A stretch of 64,000 nt of DNA from JBAZTO01 sp041661865 (GTDB lineage: Bacteria > Planctomycetota > Phycisphaerae > SM23-33). Below are positions 26,453 through 36,215 of this stretch, piece by piece; the first letter of the stretch is position 1, and each line of letters starts with the position of its first letter. The stretch spans positions 1 to 64,000 of the forward strand of contig JBAZTO010000006.1 in assembly GCA_041661865.1 (NCBI GenBank), in the 5' to 3' direction. The position numbers were made by a program, and so were the translations under genes. The notes under the pieces were generated by a model that was given only the letters and a program-made list of their open reading frames with translations, was not told the origin of the DNA and ran no database searches.

Positions 26453-27259
26453 CTACTTCACCACGATGTTGGAAGGATCAAAAGTCGGCTGCGGGTACTT
26501 CATCTTCAGGCCTTCCAGACTCTGGGCGACGATACTGGAGATCACGAGATTTCGGTACCATTTCTTGTTGGCTGGAATGATGAACCACGGCGCCGCCGCC
26601 GTGCTGCACCGGCCCAGGGCATCGCCGTAAGCCTTCATGTATTCCTTCCAGTGCGCCCGCTCCTTGATGTCCTCGGGGTTGAACTTCCACTGCTTGTGCG
26701 GATCGTGGAGGCGCTTGGTGATTCTCCGGGCCTGCTCGTCGGGACTGATATGGAGGAAGAACTTCAGGATGTGCGTCCCTGCCGCGGCCAGTGCCGCCTC
26801 GAAATTGTTGATCTCCTCGTATCGCCGCGACCAGACCTCTTTGGACACCAGCTCATGCACCCGCACGATCAGCACATCCTCGTAGTGCGAGCGGTTGAAG
26901 ATGCCGATCTCGCCGCGCCTCGGCACGGCCTTGTGGATGCGCCACAGGAAGTCGTGGGCCAGTTCCTCCGCCGTGGGCGCCTTGAAGGTCGTCACGCGGC
27001 AGCCCTGGGGGTTGACCCCGCTCATCACGTGGCGAATGGTGCCGTCCTTGCCCCCCGCGTCCATCGCCTGCAGGACGATCAGGACCGACCGCCGGCCTTC
27101 GGCGTAGAGCATCTCCTGAAGCTCCGCCAGCCGACGACGAGACGTCTCGGCCCGCTTGAGGGCCGAGGCCTTGTTGGCCCCGGCGGAAGAGTCCGGGTCG
27201 AACCTGGCGAGGTCAACCTTCGCACCGGGCTTGACGCGGAAGCGGTCGTAGAAGTTCAT
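26453..27259 (-). CDS. ppk2: Polyphosphate kinase 2 family protein
   Basis: 268-aa PPK2, a P-loop kinase that uses polyphosphate to phosphorylate nucleotides (or the reverse). Walker A is MDAGGKDGTIRHV, preceded by SVLIVLQA. The lid and Walker B region is FNRSHYEDVLIVRVHELV, and HPDKQWKF-type basic residues near 205-215 are conserved (HDPHKQWKFNPEDIKER). The start ATG 27259 follows GGAGGTTGCC. It heads the minus-strand polyphosphate operon. Class (mono- or diphosphate-specific) cannot be fixed without alignment. Confidence 0.92.
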   Translation of the reverse strand: MNFYDRFRVKPGAKVDLARFDPDSSAGANKASALKRAETSRRRLAELQEMLYAEGRRSVLIVLQAMDAGGKDGTIRHVMSGVNPQGCRVTTFKAPTAEELAHDFLWRIHKAVPRRGEIGIFNRSHYEDVLIVRVHELVSKEVWSRRYEEINNFEAALAAAGTHILKFFLHISPDEQARRITKRLHDPHKQWKFNPEDIKERAHWKEYMKAYGDALGRCSTAAAPWFIIPANKKWYRNLVISSIVAQSLEGLKMKYPQPTFDPSNIVVK

Positions 27260-27436
27260 GGTGGCAACCTCCCAGCCGTCTAAGGTACTCGGACTCACCT
27301 GCCCGCCGGCAGACAGGTCGGTTACTCACGCAATCATTGCATCGGCTATCCGGCACATGAGCAAGTATATACTCCAACCAAGCTTGGATGCCAACGTGTA
27401 GAATGGCGCAGTCATTTGTCTTCCAGTCTCTCAGTC

Positions 27437-27458
27437 AATCTTTACGGAATCTTTACGC
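27437..27458. promoter_or_regulatory. Tandem 11-bp direct repeat, candidate OmpR-family operator
   Basis: AATCTTTACGG (27437-27447) followed directly by AATCTTTACGC (27448-27458). An 11-bp period is typical of sites for OmpR/PhoB-family regulators such as KdpE or PhoB. It lies about 135 bp before the kdp operon and about 180 bp before divergent ppk2. The remainder of 27260-27592 shows no gene. Confidence 0.5.
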
Positions 27459-27592
27459 CTCACCCTTGATCTCTTAGACCTTCTTTGCGCCATCGCTGGT
27501 CCAATGTTCTTAGAATCGGTTTCATAACCTGCACGCGATCCCGCGGAGGTTATAAAACCGGTTCTAGTATGATTTGCCGAGGAGAACAGGCA

Positions 27593-27694
27593 ATGGACAC
27601 GGTGTATCTAGCAATCGGCGCGATGTTCTTCGCGATGACCTGGGGGCTCGTTCGGGCCTTGGGCCAACTGCAGGAAGGGGCGAAGCAATCATGA
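27593..27694 (+). CDS. Small membrane protein at the head of the kdp operon
   Basis: 33 aa, almost wholly one transmembrane helix (VYLAIGAMFFAMTWGLVRAL) with a short polar tail. A clear ribosome site (GAGGAGAA) precedes the ATG, and its stop overlaps the kdpF start (ATGA). Small ORFs of this kind precede kdpF in other kdp operons; the function is unknown. It may be an extra regulatory or assembly peptide for the pump. Confidence 0.65.
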   Translation: MDTVYLAIGAMFFAMTWGLVRALGQLQEGAKQS

Positions 27695-27780
27695 CCTGGG
27701 CATACATCGTCAGTGGCGTGCTGGCCGGAGGGCTGATGTTCTACCTGCTGGCGGCCCTGCTCAAACCGGAGAAGTTCTGA
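27691..27780 (+). CDS. kdpF: KdpF, small subunit of the K+-transporting ATPase
   Basis: 29-aa hydrophobic peptide (IVSGVLAGGLMFYLLAALLKPEKF), matching KdpF in size, position and the L-x-x-P-E-x-F ending. It stabilises the KdpABC complex in the inner membrane. Its TGA overlaps the kdpA ATG (TGATG), indicating translational coupling. Confidence 0.88.
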   Translation: MTWAYIVSGVLAGGLMFYLLAALLKPEKF

Positions 27781-29525
27781 TGCTGGCCGGCGAGATCATT
27801 CAGGTGGTGGTCTTCCTGGCGGCCGTGGCGCTGCTGGTCAGGCCGCTGGGGGCCTACATGGCCCGCGTGTACGAGGGCAGGCCTTGCGGCCTGGACCGCG
27901 TGCTGGGTCCGCTGGAGCGGCTGATCTACCGCATCTGCGGCGTCAAGGCGTCGGCGGAGATGAACTGGCAGCGGTACGCGGTGGCCGTGCTGGCCTTCGG
28001 CTTCGTCGGGTTCGTCTCTCTCTACGGCCTGATGCGACTGCAGGCTCTGCTGCCGGGCAATCCCGAGCACATGCCGGCGGTGCCGACGGACGTGGCCTTC
28101 AACACGGCCGTCAGCTTCATCACCAACACCAACTGGCAGAGCTACGGCGGCGAGGGCACGATGAGCTACCTCACGCAGATGCTCGGCCTGGCCGTGCATA
28201 ACTTCCTGTCGGCTGCCGCGGGCATGGCTGTGTTGGCGGCGCTGATCAGCGGCTTTGCCCGCCGCAACAGCACAACCATCGGCAACTTCTGGGTGGACCT
28301 GACGCGAAGCACACTGTACATCCTGCTGCCCCTGTCGCTGGTGCTGTCGGTGGTGCTGGTTTCGCAAGGCGTCGTGCAGACGTTCGGCCCATACCAGAAA
28401 GCGGCCCTGCTCCAGCCGTCCAGGGACGCCAACGGCAACGTCGTGGCCGAACAGACCCTCGCCGTCGGCCCGGTGGCCTCGCAGGAGGCGATCAAGGAAC
28501 TGGGCACCAACGGCGGCGGCTTCTTCAACGCCAACTCGGCCCACCCATTCGAGAATCCCACGCCGCTGAGCAATTTTCTGGAGATGCTGGCGATCGTGCT
28601 GATCCCGACGTCCCTATGCTACACGTTTGGAAAGATGGTCGGCGACACACGGCAAGGTTGGGCGATCCTGGCGGCGATGGCGGTCATCTATGTCGGGCTC
28701 TTTGCCCTGTGCCACGCGTCGGAGCGAGCGGGCACGCCACAGTTGGCCGCGGCCGGTGCGGACCTGACGACCTCGCCAAATCAGTGCGGCGGGAACATGG
28801 AGGGCAAGGAAGTCCGCTTCGGCATCGTCAACTCCGCGTTGTTCGCGACTTTGACCGCCGCGACCTCGTGCGGGGCAGTCAACTCAATGCACGACTCATT
28901 CACGCCGCTGGGCGGCCTGGCGCCGCTGTGTCTGATCGAACTGGGCGAGGTGGTCTTTGGGGGCGTGGGCTCCGGGCTCTATGGTATGCTCGTTTTTGCC
29001 ATCGTGGCCGTCTTTATCGCTGGGCTGATGGTCGGCAGGACGCCGGAATACCTGGGCAAGAAGATCGAAATCTTCGAGATGAAGATGGCCTCGCTGGTGG
29101 TGCTCGTGCCGGTGCTGGTGGCGCTGATCGGGACGGCCATCGCCGTGGTGACGGCGGCGGGCAAGGCTGGGGCTTTCAACCCCGGCCCGCACGGATTCAG
29201 CGAGATCCTGTACGCGTATTCCTCGACGGCCAACAACAACGGCAGCGCCTTTGCGGGCCTGGGGGCCAATTCCCCGTTCTACAACGTCTCGACAGGTCTG
29301 GCGATGCTGCTGGGGCGGTTCCTGTTCAAGATCCCCGTGCTGGCCATTGCCGGGGCGCTGGCGGCCAAGAAGGCGATCCCCGTTTCGGCCGGCACGCTGA
29401 CGACGCAAGGACCGCTGTTCGTGGTCTTGCTGGTAAGCGTGGTGCTGATCGTCGGGGCGCTGAGTTTCATCCCGGCCCTGGCGCTGGGGCCCATTGTTGA
29501 GCACTTGATGATGATCGGACGGTAG
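27780..29525 (+). CDS. kdpA: KdpA, K+-transporting ATPase potassium-binding subunit
   Basis: 581-aa channel-like subunit that selects and passes potassium. Four selectivity-filter-like repeats are visible: TNTNWQSYGGEGT, LGTNGGGFFNANSAHP, TSCGAVNSMHDSFTPLGG and ANNNGSAFAGL. It is slightly longer than the common 557-aa form. The start overlaps kdpF, and kdpB begins 6 bp after its stop. Confidence 0.96.
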   Translation: MLAGEIIQVVVFLAAVALLVRPLGAYMARVYEGRPCGLDRVLGPLERLIYRICGVKASAEMNWQRYAVAVLAFGFVGFVSLYGLMRLQALLPGNPEHMPAVPTDVAFNTAVSFITNTNWQSYGGEGTMSYLTQMLGLAVHNFLSAAAGMAVLAALISGFARRNSTTIGNFWVDLTRSTLYILLPLSLVLSVVLVSQGVVQTFGPYQKAALLQPSRDANGNVVAEQTLAVGPVASQEAIKELGTNGGGFFNANSAHPFENPTPLSNFLEMLAIVLIPTSLCYTFGKMVGDTRQGWAILAAMAVIYVGLFALCHASERAGTPQLAAAGADLTTSPNQCGGNMEGKEVRFGIVNSALFATLTAATSCGAVNSMHDSFTPLGGLAPLCLIELGEVVFGGVGSGLYGMLVFAIVAVFIAGLMVGRTPEYLGKKIEIFEMKMASLVVLVPVLVALIGTAIAVVTAAGKAGAFNPGPHGFSEILYAYSSTANNNGSAFAGLGANSPFYNVSTGLAMLLGRFLFKIPVLAIAGALAAKKAIPVSAGTLTTQGPLFVVLLVSVVLIVGALSFIPALALGPIVEHLMMIGR

Positions 29526-29531
29526 CCATCA

Positions 29532-31649
29532 ATGAACGGCAAACCAAAACAGGCGAAGATGCTGGATTGGGAGATTGTCCTTCCCGCCATTGGAAACTCG
29601 TTCCTCAAACTCGATCCGCGGCGGCAGTGGAAGAACCCGGTGATGTTCGTCGTCTGGGTCGGTGCGGCCTTGACGAGCGTGTTGCTGGTGCAGGCCATCC
29701 TCGGACGCGGCGAGGCCAGACCATCGTTTATCCTGGGGATTTCCGCGTGGCTGTGGTTCACGGTGCTGTTCGCCAACTTCGCCGAGGCCATGGCGGAAGG
29801 ACGTGGCAAGGCTCAAGCCGACGCCCTCCGTAGAGCTCGCCAGGATATTGTCGCCAAGAAGTTGGCCGAGCCGCTCCGAACCGATATCGTCCAGCCTCCT
29901 CGATGGTCTTCCTGGGAACCGGCTGTCGCTTCAACGCTGATCAAGGGCGACGTGGTGCTGGTGGAGGCCGGCGAGTTCATCCCGGCCGACGGCGAGGTGA
30001 TCGAGGGCGCGGCCAGTGTCGATGAGAGCGCCGTCACGGGCGAGTCGGCCCCGGTCATCCGCGAAAGCGGGGGGGATCGTTCAGCCGTTACCGGCGGCAC
30101 ACGGGTGCTGTCGGACTGGCTGGTCATCCGCGTCACCGCCGGCGCCGGCGAGACATTCCTGGACCGCATGATCGCGATGGTCGAGGGGGCCAAGCGACAG
30201 AAGACGCCGAATGAGATCGCCCTGAACATCCTGTTGGCGGCCTTGACGATCATCTTCCTGGTCGTCTGCGCGACGCTCCTGCCGTACTCGCTCTACAGCG
30301 TCCAACAGGCGGGGAAGGGCTCGGCTGTGACCATCACGGTGCTGGTGGCGCTGCTGGTATGCCTAGCCCCGACGACCATCGGCGCGCTGCTGTCGGCCAT
30401 CGGGATCGCGGGCATGAACCGTCTCAGCCAGGCCAACGTGGTGGCCATGTCCGGCCGGGCGGTGGAGGCCGCCGGCGACGTGGACGTGCTGCTGCTGGAC
30501 AAGACCGGCACGATCACGCTGGGCAACCGCCAGGCCACCAATTTTCTCCCAGCCGACGGGGTGACGCAGGAGGAACTCGCCGACGCCGCACAGTTGGCCT
30601 CGCTGGCCGACGAGACGCCCGAGGGCCGCAGCATCGTTGTGCTGGCCAAGAAGCTCTACAATCTCCGCGCTCGCGACATCGAGAAACTTGGCGCCAAGTT
30701 CATTCCCTTCTCCGCCCAGACGCGGATGAGCGGCGTGGACTTGCCGGATGGCAAGCCCGGCATCGTGGATAGGCAGATCCGCAAGGGGGCCGCCGAGGCG
30801 ATTGAGGCTTTCGTCAGCGGCCATGGCGGGTTTGTCCCGCAGAAGGTTCGTGAGGCTGTCACGGCGATCGCCAAGGCCGGCGGCACGCCGCTGGTGGTGG
30901 CTGAAGGGCCGAAGGTGCTGGGCGTCATCGCCCTCAAGGACATCGTCAAGGGCGGCATCAGGGAACGGTTCGGCGACCTGCGGCGGATCGGCATCAAGAC
31001 CGTCATGATCACGGGCGACAACCCCATGACCGCGGCGGCCATTGCTGCCGAGGCCGGCGTGGATGACTTCCTGGCCGAGGCGACGCCGGAAAACAAGCTG
31101 AGGCTGATCCGCGAGTACCAGGCCCGCGGGCACCTGGTGGCCATGACCGGTGACGGCACCAACGACGCCCCGGCGCTGGCCCAGGCCGACGTGGCCGTGG
31201 CGATGAACACCGGCACCCAGGCGGCCAAGGAAGCGGGCAACATGGTGGACCTGGATTCCAACCCGACCAAACTGCTGGAGATCGTCCAGATCGGCAAGCA
31301 GACGCTGATGACGCGCGGCGCCTTGACGACCTTCAGCATCGCCAATGACGTGGCCAAGTATTTCGCGATCATTCCGGCGGCCTTCGCCTCGACCTATCCG
31401 TCGCTGAACACGCTCAACGTCATGGGCCTGGCCAGCCCCAATAGCGCGATCCTGTCGGCGGTGATCTTCAACGCGATCATCATCGTCTTCCTGATCCCGC
31501 TGGCCCTGAAGGGCGTGAAGTACCTGCCCATGCCCGCGACGCTGCTGCTGCGGAAGAACCTGTTCGTCTACGGCCTGGGCGGCCTGGCCGTGCCGTTTGT
31601 GGGCATCAAGCTCATCGACCTGCTGCTGGTGGCCATGCACCTGGCCTGA
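29532..31649 (+). CDS. kdpB: KdpB, P-type ATPase subunit
   Basis: 705-aa catalytic subunit that hydrolyses ATP to drive K+ uptake. The phosphorylation motif [10 protein letters not shown], the actuator loop [18 protein letters not shown], the nucleotide-binding region and the hinge [22 protein letters not shown] are all intact. Seven or so membrane segments are seen. All key residues are present, so it should be active with kdpA and kdpC. Confidence 0.97.
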   Translation: MNGKPKQAKMLDWEIVLPAIGNSFLKLDPRRQWKNPVMFVVWVGAALTSVLLVQAILGRGEARPSFILGISAWLWFTVLFANFAEAMAEGRGKAQADALRRARQDIVAKKLAEPLRTDIVQPPRWSSWEPAVASTLIKGDVVLVEAGEFIPADGEVIEGAASVDESAVTGESAPVIRESGGDRSAVTGGTRVLSDWLVIRVTAGAGETFLDRMIAMVEGAKRQKTPNEIALNILLAALTIIFLVVCATLLPYSLYSVQQAGKGSAVTITVLVALLVCLAPTTIGALLSAIGIAGMNRLSQANVVAMSGRAVEAAGDVDVLLLDKTGTITLGNRQATNFLPADGVTQEELADAAQLASLADETPEGRSIVVLAKKLYNLRARDIEKLGAKFIPFSAQTRMSGVDLPDGKPGIVDRQIRKGAAEAIEAFVSGHGGFVPQKVREAVTAIAKAGGTPLVVAEGPKVLGVIALKDIVKGGIRERFGDLRRIGIKTVMITGDNPMTAAAIAAEAGVDDFLAEATPENKLRLIREYQARGHLVAMTGDGTNDAPALAQADVAVAMNTGTQAAKEAGNMVDLDSNPTKLLEIVQIGKQTLMTRGALTTFSIANDVAKYFAIIPAAFASTYPSLNTLNVMGLASPNSAILSAVIFNAIIIVFLIPLALKGVKYLPMPATLLLRKNLFVYGLGGLAVPFVGIKLIDLLLVAMHLA

Positions 31650-31660
31650 TGGAGAAGAAC

Positions 31661-32236
31661 ATGCGAACGCTGATCCGACAGACTATCGGGACGCTGATGC
31701 TCTTGAGCCTGATCACCGGGCTCGCTTACCCGCTGCTGGTGACGGTTGTCGCCCAGGTGGCCTTTCCAGGGCAGGCCAATGGCAGCCTGATCGTCAGGAA
31801 CGGCAAGGTGGTTGGAAGCGAACTGATCGGCCAGCCGTTCAGCGATCCCAGGTACTTCTGGTCCCGGCCGTCGGCGACATCGCCCATTCCCTACAACGCC
31901 GCCAATTCGAGCGGCTCGAACCTCGGGCCGCTGAATCCGACGCTGGCGGACAACGTGAGCAGGCAGGTAACGGCATTGCGGACGGCGGGGCCCGCGGGCA
32001 AGTCTCCCGTCCCGGTGGACCTGGTGACCTCGTCGGCCAGCGGGCTGGACCCGGACATCAGCCCGGCCAGTGCCGAGTACCAGGTTCCGCGTGTGGCCAA
32101 GGCCCGGCACATGGACGAAACGAAACTGCGGGCCCTCGTGGCCGCGAATACGCATGGGCGACAACTAGGATTCCTCGGCGAGCCGCGCGTCAATGTCCTG
32201 ATGCTCAACCTTGCCCTGGACCGATTGGAGCATTAG
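31661..32236 (+). CDS. kdpC: KdpC, K+-transporting ATPase subunit C
   Basis: 191-aa subunit with one N-terminal membrane helix ([29 protein letters not shown]) and a periplasmic domain carrying the family motifs [26 protein letters not shown] and [19 protein letters not shown]. An ATG at 31649 overlaps the kdpB stop (TGATG), but GGAGAAG sits correctly before the ATG at 31661, which I use. Confidence 0.95.
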   Translation: MRTLIRQTIGTLMLLSLITGLAYPLLVTVVAQVAFPGQANGSLIVRNGKVVGSELIGQPFSDPRYFWSRPSATSPIPYNAANSSGSNLGPLNPTLADNVSRQVTALRTAGPAGKSPVPVDLVTSSASGLDPDISPASAEYQVPRVAKARHMDETKLRALVAANTHGRQLGFLGEPRVNVLMLNLALDRLEH

Positions 32237-32259
32237 CCTAACGGTTACGGTGGGAATGA

Positions 32260-34983
32260 ATGACCGACCAACAATCGCATCTCGATGAGCCGTTGGAGCA
32301 GATTCGCCAGCAGGTCCAGGCCTCCCGGCGCGGGCGACTGAAGATTTTCTTCGGCTACGCCGCCGGCGTGGGCAAGACCTACTCCATGCTGGAGGCGGCC
32401 CGCGCGCAGGCTGCTGCTGGAGCGGCCATCGTCCTGGGATACGTCGAGCCGCACGCCCGGCCGGAGACCGAGGCGATGACGTTGGACATGGAAACGCTCC
32501 CTCCCAAGCTGATCGAGCACCGCGGCATCACGATCAAGGAGTTTGACCTCGACGCGGCATTGGCCCGCAAGCCGGCCATCCTGGTGGCCGACGAGTTGGC
32601 CCACACCAATGCCCCGACCTCCCGCCACGCCAAGCGGTGGCAGGACGTGGAGGAACTGCTGGAAGCCGGCATCAACGTCTACAGCACGCTCAACGTCCAG
32701 CACGTCGAGAGCCTCAACGACATCGTCACGCAGATCTCGGGCATCCAGGTCCGCGAGACGATCCCCGACAGCGTGTTCGACCAGGCAGAGTCCATCGAGC
32801 TGGTCGATCTGCCGCCCGAAGAACTGCTCCAGCGATTCCGCGAGGGCAAGGTCTACGTGCCGGCCCAGGCCGAGTCGGCCATGCAGCGGTTCTTCAAGCT
32901 GCCCAACCTCATCGCCCTGCGGGAGCTGGCCCTTCGTCGCGTGGCCGACCGTGTCAATGTCCAGGTGCAGGCGGCTCGGCATGATGCGGGGGGCACGCAG
33001 GTCTGGGCCACCAGCGAGCGGCTGCTGGTGTGCGTGGGCCCCAGCCCGACCTCGGCCCGTGTGATCCGCATCGCCAAGCGGATGGCTTCGGCCTTGCGGG
33101 CGGTGTGGATCGCCGCACACGTCGATACCGGCAGCGTCATGGACGACGCCACGCAGCAAAAGCTGACAAGGAACCTCAATCTGGCCGAGCAACTTGGGGC
33201 CGAGACGGTCACCCTCAGCGGCCAGGACGTGGCCGACGAGATCGTCAAGTACGCCCACGCCCGCAACGTGACCAAGATCGTCATCGGCAAGACGGGGCTG
33301 CCGCGGTGGCGCGAGATGATCGGCCGATCCGTCGTCAACCAGGTGCTCCACCGCAGCGGCGACATCGATGTCTATGTCATTCGCGGCAGGGAAGAACCGA
33401 CCGGGCACGCATCGTCGCGGCAGTTGCTGCGGGCGGCTGCGAGGGTCAATCGCGTGCAGTTGGCCATGGCGGTTGTTGTGGCGGCGGCATGCACCGGGGT
33501 CGCCGGATTGATGCGAGGGCTCTGGCCCCACCTGTCAGAGGCCAACCAGGTCATGTTGTACTTCCTGGGCATCGCCTTCGTGGCCGTGCGCTACGGACGC
33601 TGGCCGGGGGTGCTGGTGTCCATCTTGAGCGTACTGGCCTTTGACTTCTTCTTTGTCCCGCCGTACATGACCTTCGCGGTCCACGACACGCAGTACTTCA
33701 TCACCTTCTGCGTCATGCTGGTGATCTCGCTGCTGATTAGCGGCCTGGCCAGCCGGATTCGGAGGCAAGCGAATCTGTCGCGGCAGAGGGAGCGACGAAC
33801 CGAGGCCCTCTACCGCCTCAGCCGCAAGCTGGCGGGCACCGCCGGCACGCATCAACTGGTGGCCGCGGCCGAGACGGAACTGGCGGAAAGCTATGCCAGC
33901 GAGGTGGCCGTCTTCCTGCCTGACAAGTCCGGCTACCTGAAGGCGACGGCGGGCGGGCCGGCAAGTTTCACGGCCGACGATCGCGAGTTGGCCGTCGCGC
34001 AGTGGTGCTTCGATCACGGGCAGTTCGCCGGCGCCGGCACAGACACGCTGCCCAACGCCCACGCACTCTATGTGCCGCTGGCCAGCCCACACGGGACCGT
34101 CGGCGTCCTGGCACTGCGGTCGCTGGAATTGGGGCGTTTCGACCCACCCCAGCAGCGCCAGCTCCTCCAGACGCTCGCCAGCCAGATTGCCCTGGCCATC
34201 GAGCGCGATAGCCTGGCCGAGCAGGCCCAGAAGGTGCTCGTGCAGGCCGAGACGGAGCGGCTGAGGAGTTCGCTTCTCTCGAGCGTGTCCCACGACCTGC
34301 GAACGCCGCTGGCGGTCATCGCCGGGGCCAGCAGCAGCCTGGCCGAGGAAGGCCAGTCGCTTTCGGATGCCACCCGCCGCGAGCTACTCCAGACCATCGT
34401 GGAGGAGTCCAGCCGCCTGGCCCTGCTGGTGGACAACCTCCTGCACATCACGCGGATCGAATCCGGCGCCGTCGAGGTCAACCGGCAGTGGTACCCGTTG
34501 GAGGAGATCGTCGGCTCGGCCCTGGAGCGGACCAAGAAGAGCCTGGCCGGCCGGCAGGTGAAAACCCATCTGCCCAGTGACCTGCCCCTGGTCAAGCTCG
34601 ACGGCGTGTTGATCGAGCAGGTGCTCATCAACCTGCTTGAGAACGTGGCCAAATACACGCCCGCCGGCAGCGAAGTCGACGTCCTGACCCACATGGACGG
34701 TAGCGATCTGCTGCTGGAAGTCGCCGACCGCGGACCGGGCCTGAGCGACGCCGAACGCCAGCGCGTGTTCGACAAGTTCTACCGGGGTGCGGCGGCCGCG
34801 GGCGGACAGCGGGGCGCGGGGCTGGGGCTGGCGATCTGCCGGGCGATCGCAACGGCTCACGGCGGCAGGATCTGGCAGGAAGACCGGCCCGGTGGGGGGG
34901 CCAGGTTTATCCTGAGCATCCCGCAGGGCGAAACACCGCCGGCAGTGGATGGAGAGATCGCACCCGAGGCACGCACCGATTAG
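32260..34983 (+). CDS. kdpD: KdpD, osmosensitive K+ channel sensor histidine kinase
   Basis: 907-aa membrane kinase controlling kdp expression. The order of parts is: KdpD N-terminal domain with Walker A GYAAGVGKTYSMLEAA (about 30-45), UspA-like domain (about 250-370), four clustered membrane helices (about 405-505), a GAF-like domain (about 525-650), HisKA with SVSHDLRTPLAVIAG (about 676-690), and an ATPase domain with N (LINLLENVAKYTPAG), G1 (VADRGPGLS) and G2 (GAGLGLAICRAI) boxes. It is full length and follows kdpC by 23 bp. Confidence 0.95.
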   Translation: MTDQQSHLDEPLEQIRQQVQASRRGRLKIFFGYAAGVGKTYSMLEAARAQAAAGAAIVLGYVEPHARPETEAMTLDMETLPPKLIEHRGITIKEFDLDAALARKPAILVADELAHTNAPTSRHAKRWQDVEELLEAGINVYSTLNVQHVESLNDIVTQISGIQVRETIPDSVFDQAESIELVDLPPEELLQRFREGKVYVPAQAESAMQRFFKLPNLIALRELALRRVADRVNVQVQAARHDAGGTQVWATSERLLVCVGPSPTSARVIRIAKRMASALRAVWIAAHVDTGSVMDDATQQKLTRNLNLAEQLGAETVTLSGQDVADEIVKYAHARNVTKIVIGKTGLPRWREMIGRSVVNQVLHRSGDIDVYVIRGREEPTGHASSRQLLRAAARVNRVQLAMAVVVAAACTGVAGLMRGLWPHLSEANQVMLYFLGIAFVAVRYGRWPGVLVSILSVLAFDFFFVPPYMTFAVHDTQYFITFCVMLVISLLISGLASRIRRQANLSRQRERRTEALYRLSRKLAGTAGTHQLVAAAETELAESYASEVAVFLPDKSGYLKATAGGPASFTADDRELAVAQWCFDHGQFAGAGTDTLPNAHALYVPLASPHGTVGVLALRSLELGRFDPPQQRQLLQTLASQIALAIERDSLAEQAQKVLVQAETERLRSSLLSSVSHDLRTPLAVIAGASSSLAEEGQSLSDATRRELLQTIVEESSRLALLVDNLLHITRIESGAVEVNRQWYPLEEIVGSALERTKKSLAGRQVKTHLPSDLPLVKLDGVLIEQVLINLLENVAKYTPAGSEVDVLTHMDGSDLLLEVADRGPGLSDAERQRVFDKFYRGAAAAGGQRGAGLGLAICRAIATAHGGRIWQEDRPGGGARFILSIPQGETPPAVDGEIAPEARTD

Positions 34984-34992
34984 AATCAGGCA

Positions 34993-35697
34993 ATGATGGC
35001 AAGCACGAGGCCCAACATCCTGGTGATTGAGGACGACCCGCCGATCCGGCGGTTCCTGCGGGCCTCGCTGTCCAGCCACGACTTCGACGTGCAGGAGGCC
35101 CCCGGCGGCAAGGAGGCCCTGAAACTCGCTACTCAGCAGCCTCCCGACCTGGTGATCCTGGACCTTGGCCTGCCGGATGTTGATGGCCTGGAGGTGATCC
35201 GCCAGTTGCGCCAGTGGGCGACGATGCCGATCATCATCGTCTCGGCCCGCGGGCAGGAGAAAGACAAGGTGGCTGCCCTGGACGCCGGGGCCGACGACTA
35301 CCTCACCAAGCCCTTCGGCGTGGGCGAACTGTTGGCCCGCATTCGGGTGGCGCTGCGACACGCGGTCACCCTGGCCGCCGGCAGGGGTGAAAGCTCGCAG
35401 TTCAGGGTCGGGCAGTTGCACGTTGACCTCGCGGCTCGGCGCGTGCTGGTCGCCGAGGCAGAAGTCCACCTCACACCCATCGAGTACAAATTGCTGACGA
35501 CGCTGGCCCATTACGCCGGCAAGGTCTTGACCCACCGCTTCCTGCTCAAGGAGGTCTGGGGTCCGACCTACAGCGACCAGACGCATTACCTCCGCATCTT
35601 CATGGCCAACCTCCGCCGCAAGATCGAATCCGACCCGGCGCGCCCGCGATACCTGCTGACCGAGCAGGGTGTTGGCTACCGACTGGCTGAGGAGTGA
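34993..35697 (+). CDS. kdpE: KdpE response regulator
   Basis: 234-aa OmpR-family regulator. The receiver domain has the acidic pair EDD, the phospho-acceptor in LVILDLGLPDVDGLEVI (about D54) and the Lys of TKPFGVGELLARI. The C-terminal winged helix contains YKLLTTLAHYAGKVLTHRFLLKEVWGPTY. It is expected to be phosphorylated by KdpD and to activate kdp, possibly through the 11-bp direct repeat at 27437-27458. Starts 9 bp after kdpD. Confidence 0.95.
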   Translation: MMASTRPNILVIEDDPPIRRFLRASLSSHDFDVQEAPGGKEALKLATQQPPDLVILDLGLPDVDGLEVIRQLRQWATMPIIIVSARGQEKDKVAALDAGADDYLTKPFGVGELLARIRVALRHAVTLAAGRGESSQFRVGQLHVDLAARRVLVAEAEVHLTPIEYKLLTTLAHYAGKVLTHRFLLKEVWGPTYSDQTHYLRIFMANLRRKIESDPARPRYLLTEQGVGYRLAEE

Positions 35698-35702
35698 CGA
35701 GT

Positions 35703-36215
35703 ATGAACCTCAAGCCCACCATGGGAGACGTCGTGGGGATGGCCATTGTGGCGGTATTGCTGCTGGTCGTCGTGCTGGCGGCCCTGCACTTCCAGCAAGG
35801 CCGCGACCCCGCCGCACAGAGGGCGTTCAAAGAGCAAAGGCTGGCGTCGGTGGATCGCATGCAACTGGCCTTGACCTCTGCCTCAGAAGCCGAGAAAAGC
35901 GCTGTGCTGTCTATCACGGATGAAGAGTCGCGGAAGTTCGCCAATGAGTCGACAGCCGCCACGGCCGAGGTGGAGCGGGCGCGACAGGAGTTGAGCGGGT
36001 TGCTGGCGCCAACCAGCTATGAGAGCGAGAAGGATCTGCTGGCGCAATTCACCGCGGCGTTTGCGGCCAAGCCCGCCCCTCCAGGCGACACACACCATCG
36101 CTATGGCCCGCCCTTTCGCCCCTGGTCCCTGGTCCCTATTCTCCAGTCCCCGTTCTCTTTCATTTCTGCCCGTAGTAGCTGCCCGGGCCGTGCTTGCGGC
36201 CGAAGTGCTTGTTGA
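35703..36215 (+). pseudogene. Truncated membrane sensor-type (four-helix-bundle-like) gene
   Basis: The first about 120 residues look real: an N-terminal membrane helix (GMAIVAVLLLVVVLAALHF) and a charged helix pair (ESRKFANESTAATAEVERARQELSGL, EKDLLAQFTAAFA), as at the start of periplasmic four-helix-bundle sensory domains. After about residue 124 the sequence turns into a polypyrimidine-derived tail (WSLVPILQSPFSF) that overlaps the 3-prime end of araD on the other strand. I read this as a gene cut off by a deletion or repeat insertion. It sits 5 bp after kdpE, so the intact version was probably part of the kdp operon. Confidence 0.6.

Noticed and set aside
24716..27283. 855-codon open frame on the plus strand
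   Set aside because: It is antisense to ppx and ppk2, whose motifs are unmistakable; long shadow frames are expected at this GC content.
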